Assembly: GCA_964352985.1 (NCBI GenBank)
Contig: CAYGUK010000003.1
Span: 12,421 to 76,420, forward strand
From: CAYGUK01 sp964352985
Lineage (GTDB): Bacteria > Pseudomonadota > Gammaproteobacteria > JAHCLG01
Length of the DNA: 64,000 nt
Direction: 5' to 3'
Shown: in pieces, positions 63,100 to 64,000 of the stretch
Position numbering within the stretch: the stretch's first letter is position 1
Layout: each line of letters opens with the position of its first letter
Program-made: the position numbers and the translations under genes
Notes under the pieces: generated by a model
What the model was told of the DNA's origin: nothing
Databases searched by the model: none
Seen by the model: only the letters and a program-made list of their open reading frames with translations

Positions 63100-63647
63100 A
63101 ATTAGTTATTCTTGATAGAGATGGGGTTATCAATTACGATTCGGATTTTTATATCAAATCGCCTGAAGAGTGGATCCCCATTCCACGAAGTTTAAATGCC
63201 ATTGCCAAACTGACTAAAGCGGGATTTAAAGTGGCGATTTGTACCAATCAATCAGGAATAGGTCGTGGGCTTTATGATGAAGCAATGTTGAGTAAAATAC
63301 ATGATAAATTAATGGAACATGTTGTGCTATATGGGGGGGAGGTAGATAAAATATTTTATTGTCCTCATCATCCTGATGATAATTGTGAATGTCGTAAACC
63401 AAAACCTGGAATGTTAAATCAAGTAGCAAAACATTTTGATGTGTCATTAAAAAACGTCCCGTTTATTGGCGATTCGATTCGAGATTTACAAGCGGCCCAA
63501 GCGGTTGAAGCAAGGCCGATTTTAGTATTAACTGGCTATGGGCAAAAATCTGTTGAAAAAATTGATAAAGTTCCCAATGCTGAAGTGTTTGACAATTTAG
63601 CGTTAGCTGTAGAAATGTTAATTAAAGAACAAACATTGGTCAATTAA
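63096..63647 (+). CDS. gmhB: D-glycero-D-manno-heptose-1,7-bisphosphate 7-phosphatase
   Basis: HAD-family phosphatase of lipopolysaccharide heptose synthesis. The nucleophile motif DRDGVIN (residues 6-12) and the second HAD motif CTNQSGIGRG are present, and the zinc-binding cysteines are in CPHHPDDNCECRKPKPG. The protein is 183 residues. It overlaps glyS by 4 bp, a common link in gammaproteobacteria, and its stop is followed immediately by the murB start. Confidence 0.94.
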   Translation: MKLVILDRDGVINYDSDFYIKSPEEWIPIPRSLNAIAKLTKAGFKVAICTNQSGIGRGLYDEAMLSKIHDKLMEHVVLYGGEVDKIFYCPHHPDDNCECRKPKPGMLNQVAKHFDVSLKNVPFIGDSIRDLQAAQAVEARPILVLTGYGQKSVEKIDKVPNAEVFDNLALAVEMLIKEQTLVN

Positions 63648-64000
63648 ATGCAAATTAAAGAGAATGTATCTTTAAAAAAATATAATACGCTTGCACTTGA
63701 TGTGAAGTCTCGTTTTTTTTGTGAAATTAATATTGCTGATGAATTAACAAATTTATTTTCAAACAATCAATATTCTAAAATATGTGTTTTAGGTGGTGGC
63801 AGTAACGTTCTATTTGCAAATGATTATTCTGGATTAATGATAAAAAATAATATCAAAGGCATCGACTTAGTTAAAGAAAATGAAAAGCATGTTTGGTTAC
63901 GAATTGGCGCTGGCGAAAATTGGCATGAATTTGTGTTATTTTGTATAAATCATCATTATGCCGGCGTTGAAACCTTATCATTAATTCCTGGGACAGTGGG
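63648..64000 (+). CDS. murB: UDP-N-acetylenolpyruvoylglucosamine reductase (partial, cut by window edge)
   Basis: Peptidoglycan precursor enzyme that reduces the enolpyruvyl group with NADPH and FAD. The N-terminal 117 codons are visible: VSLKKYNTLALDVKS, the FAD-binding VLGGGSNVLFANDYSG, and AGENWHEFV ending LIPGTVG at the edge. The gene starts directly after gmhB's stop codon (TAAATG). The C-terminus with the catalytic residues is outside the window. Confidence 0.93.
   Translation, partial: MQIKENVSLKKYNTLALDVKSRFFCEINIADELTNLFSNNQYSKICVLGGGSNVLFANDYSGLMIKNNIKGIDLVKENEKHVWLRIGAGENWHEFVLFCINHHYAGVETLSLIPGTV

Noticed and set aside
1..64000. tRNA, rRNA, CRISPR arrays and prophage genes
   Set aside because: I looked for cloverleaf-like sequences, regularly spaced repeats and phage structural genes and found none that I could support.

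Overview
The window is an AT-rich chromosomal segment spanning the replication origin of a gammaproteobacterium. The order atpFEBI, feo insert, parBA, rsmG, mnmG, mnmE, yidC, yidD, rnpA, rpmH, oriC, dnaA, dnaN, recF, gyrB is the classical gammaproteobacterial origin neighbourhood. Several proteins point to the Legionellales (Legionella/Coxiella relatives) with a host-associated life: a secreted IcmL/DotI-like protein, an ankyrin-repeat protein, an LRAT-fold membrane protein, a cyclic-nucleotide-binding patatin and several large orphan proteins. The placement is inferred from protein content and gene order, not from a marker tree.

Region 1 (1-16338), mostly minus strand: the start of the F1Fo ATPase operon (atpI-B-E-F, cut by the window edge), then an accessory block (P-loop phosphotransferase-like kinase, MFS transporter, Fur-type box plus feoABC, family-4 uracil-DNA glycosylase), then chromosome partitioning (parA, parB), tRNA wobble modification (mnmG, mnmE), the rRNA methylase rsmG, an RRM-type RNA-binding protein behind a structured leader, and the rpmH-rnpA-yidD-yidC cluster.

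Region 2 (16339-23298): a gene-free AT-rich origin with two perfect DnaA boxes, then dnaA-dnaN-recF-gyrB. Two parS sites, one a perfect 16-bp match, lie inside recF, so the parABS system is complete within the window.

Region 3 (23299-34110), accessory: a LuxR-type regulator, LRAT-like protein, ankyrin protein, DUF945 protein, aldehyde dehydrogenase, PCu(A)C-type copper chaperone, a Bcr/CflA drug transporter divergent from a TetR regulator, and small orphans.

Region 4 (34076-37032) holds two RNA elements no reading frame would show: a 6S RNA gene with promoter and terminator, followed directly by a cobalamin riboswitch ahead of a BtuB-like receptor and a TonB-like protein. The same window carries a B12-dependent fused acyl-CoA mutase (IcmF, 55766-59005), which gives a use for the imported vitamin.

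Region 5 (37136-55371): housekeeping genes (signal peptidase I, glutathione reductase, the metK-ahcY methyl cycle, rsmE, a YqhD-type dehydrogenase with a divergent XRE-cupin regulator) mixed with orphan, possibly effector-type proteins and the IcmL-like gene.

Region 6 (55401-64000): a 318-bp internally deleted IS5-type element, icmF, a Com1/DsbA-like oxidoreductase, and the glyQ-glyS-gmhB-murB operon running off the right edge. I saw no tRNA, rRNA, CRISPR array or prophage.
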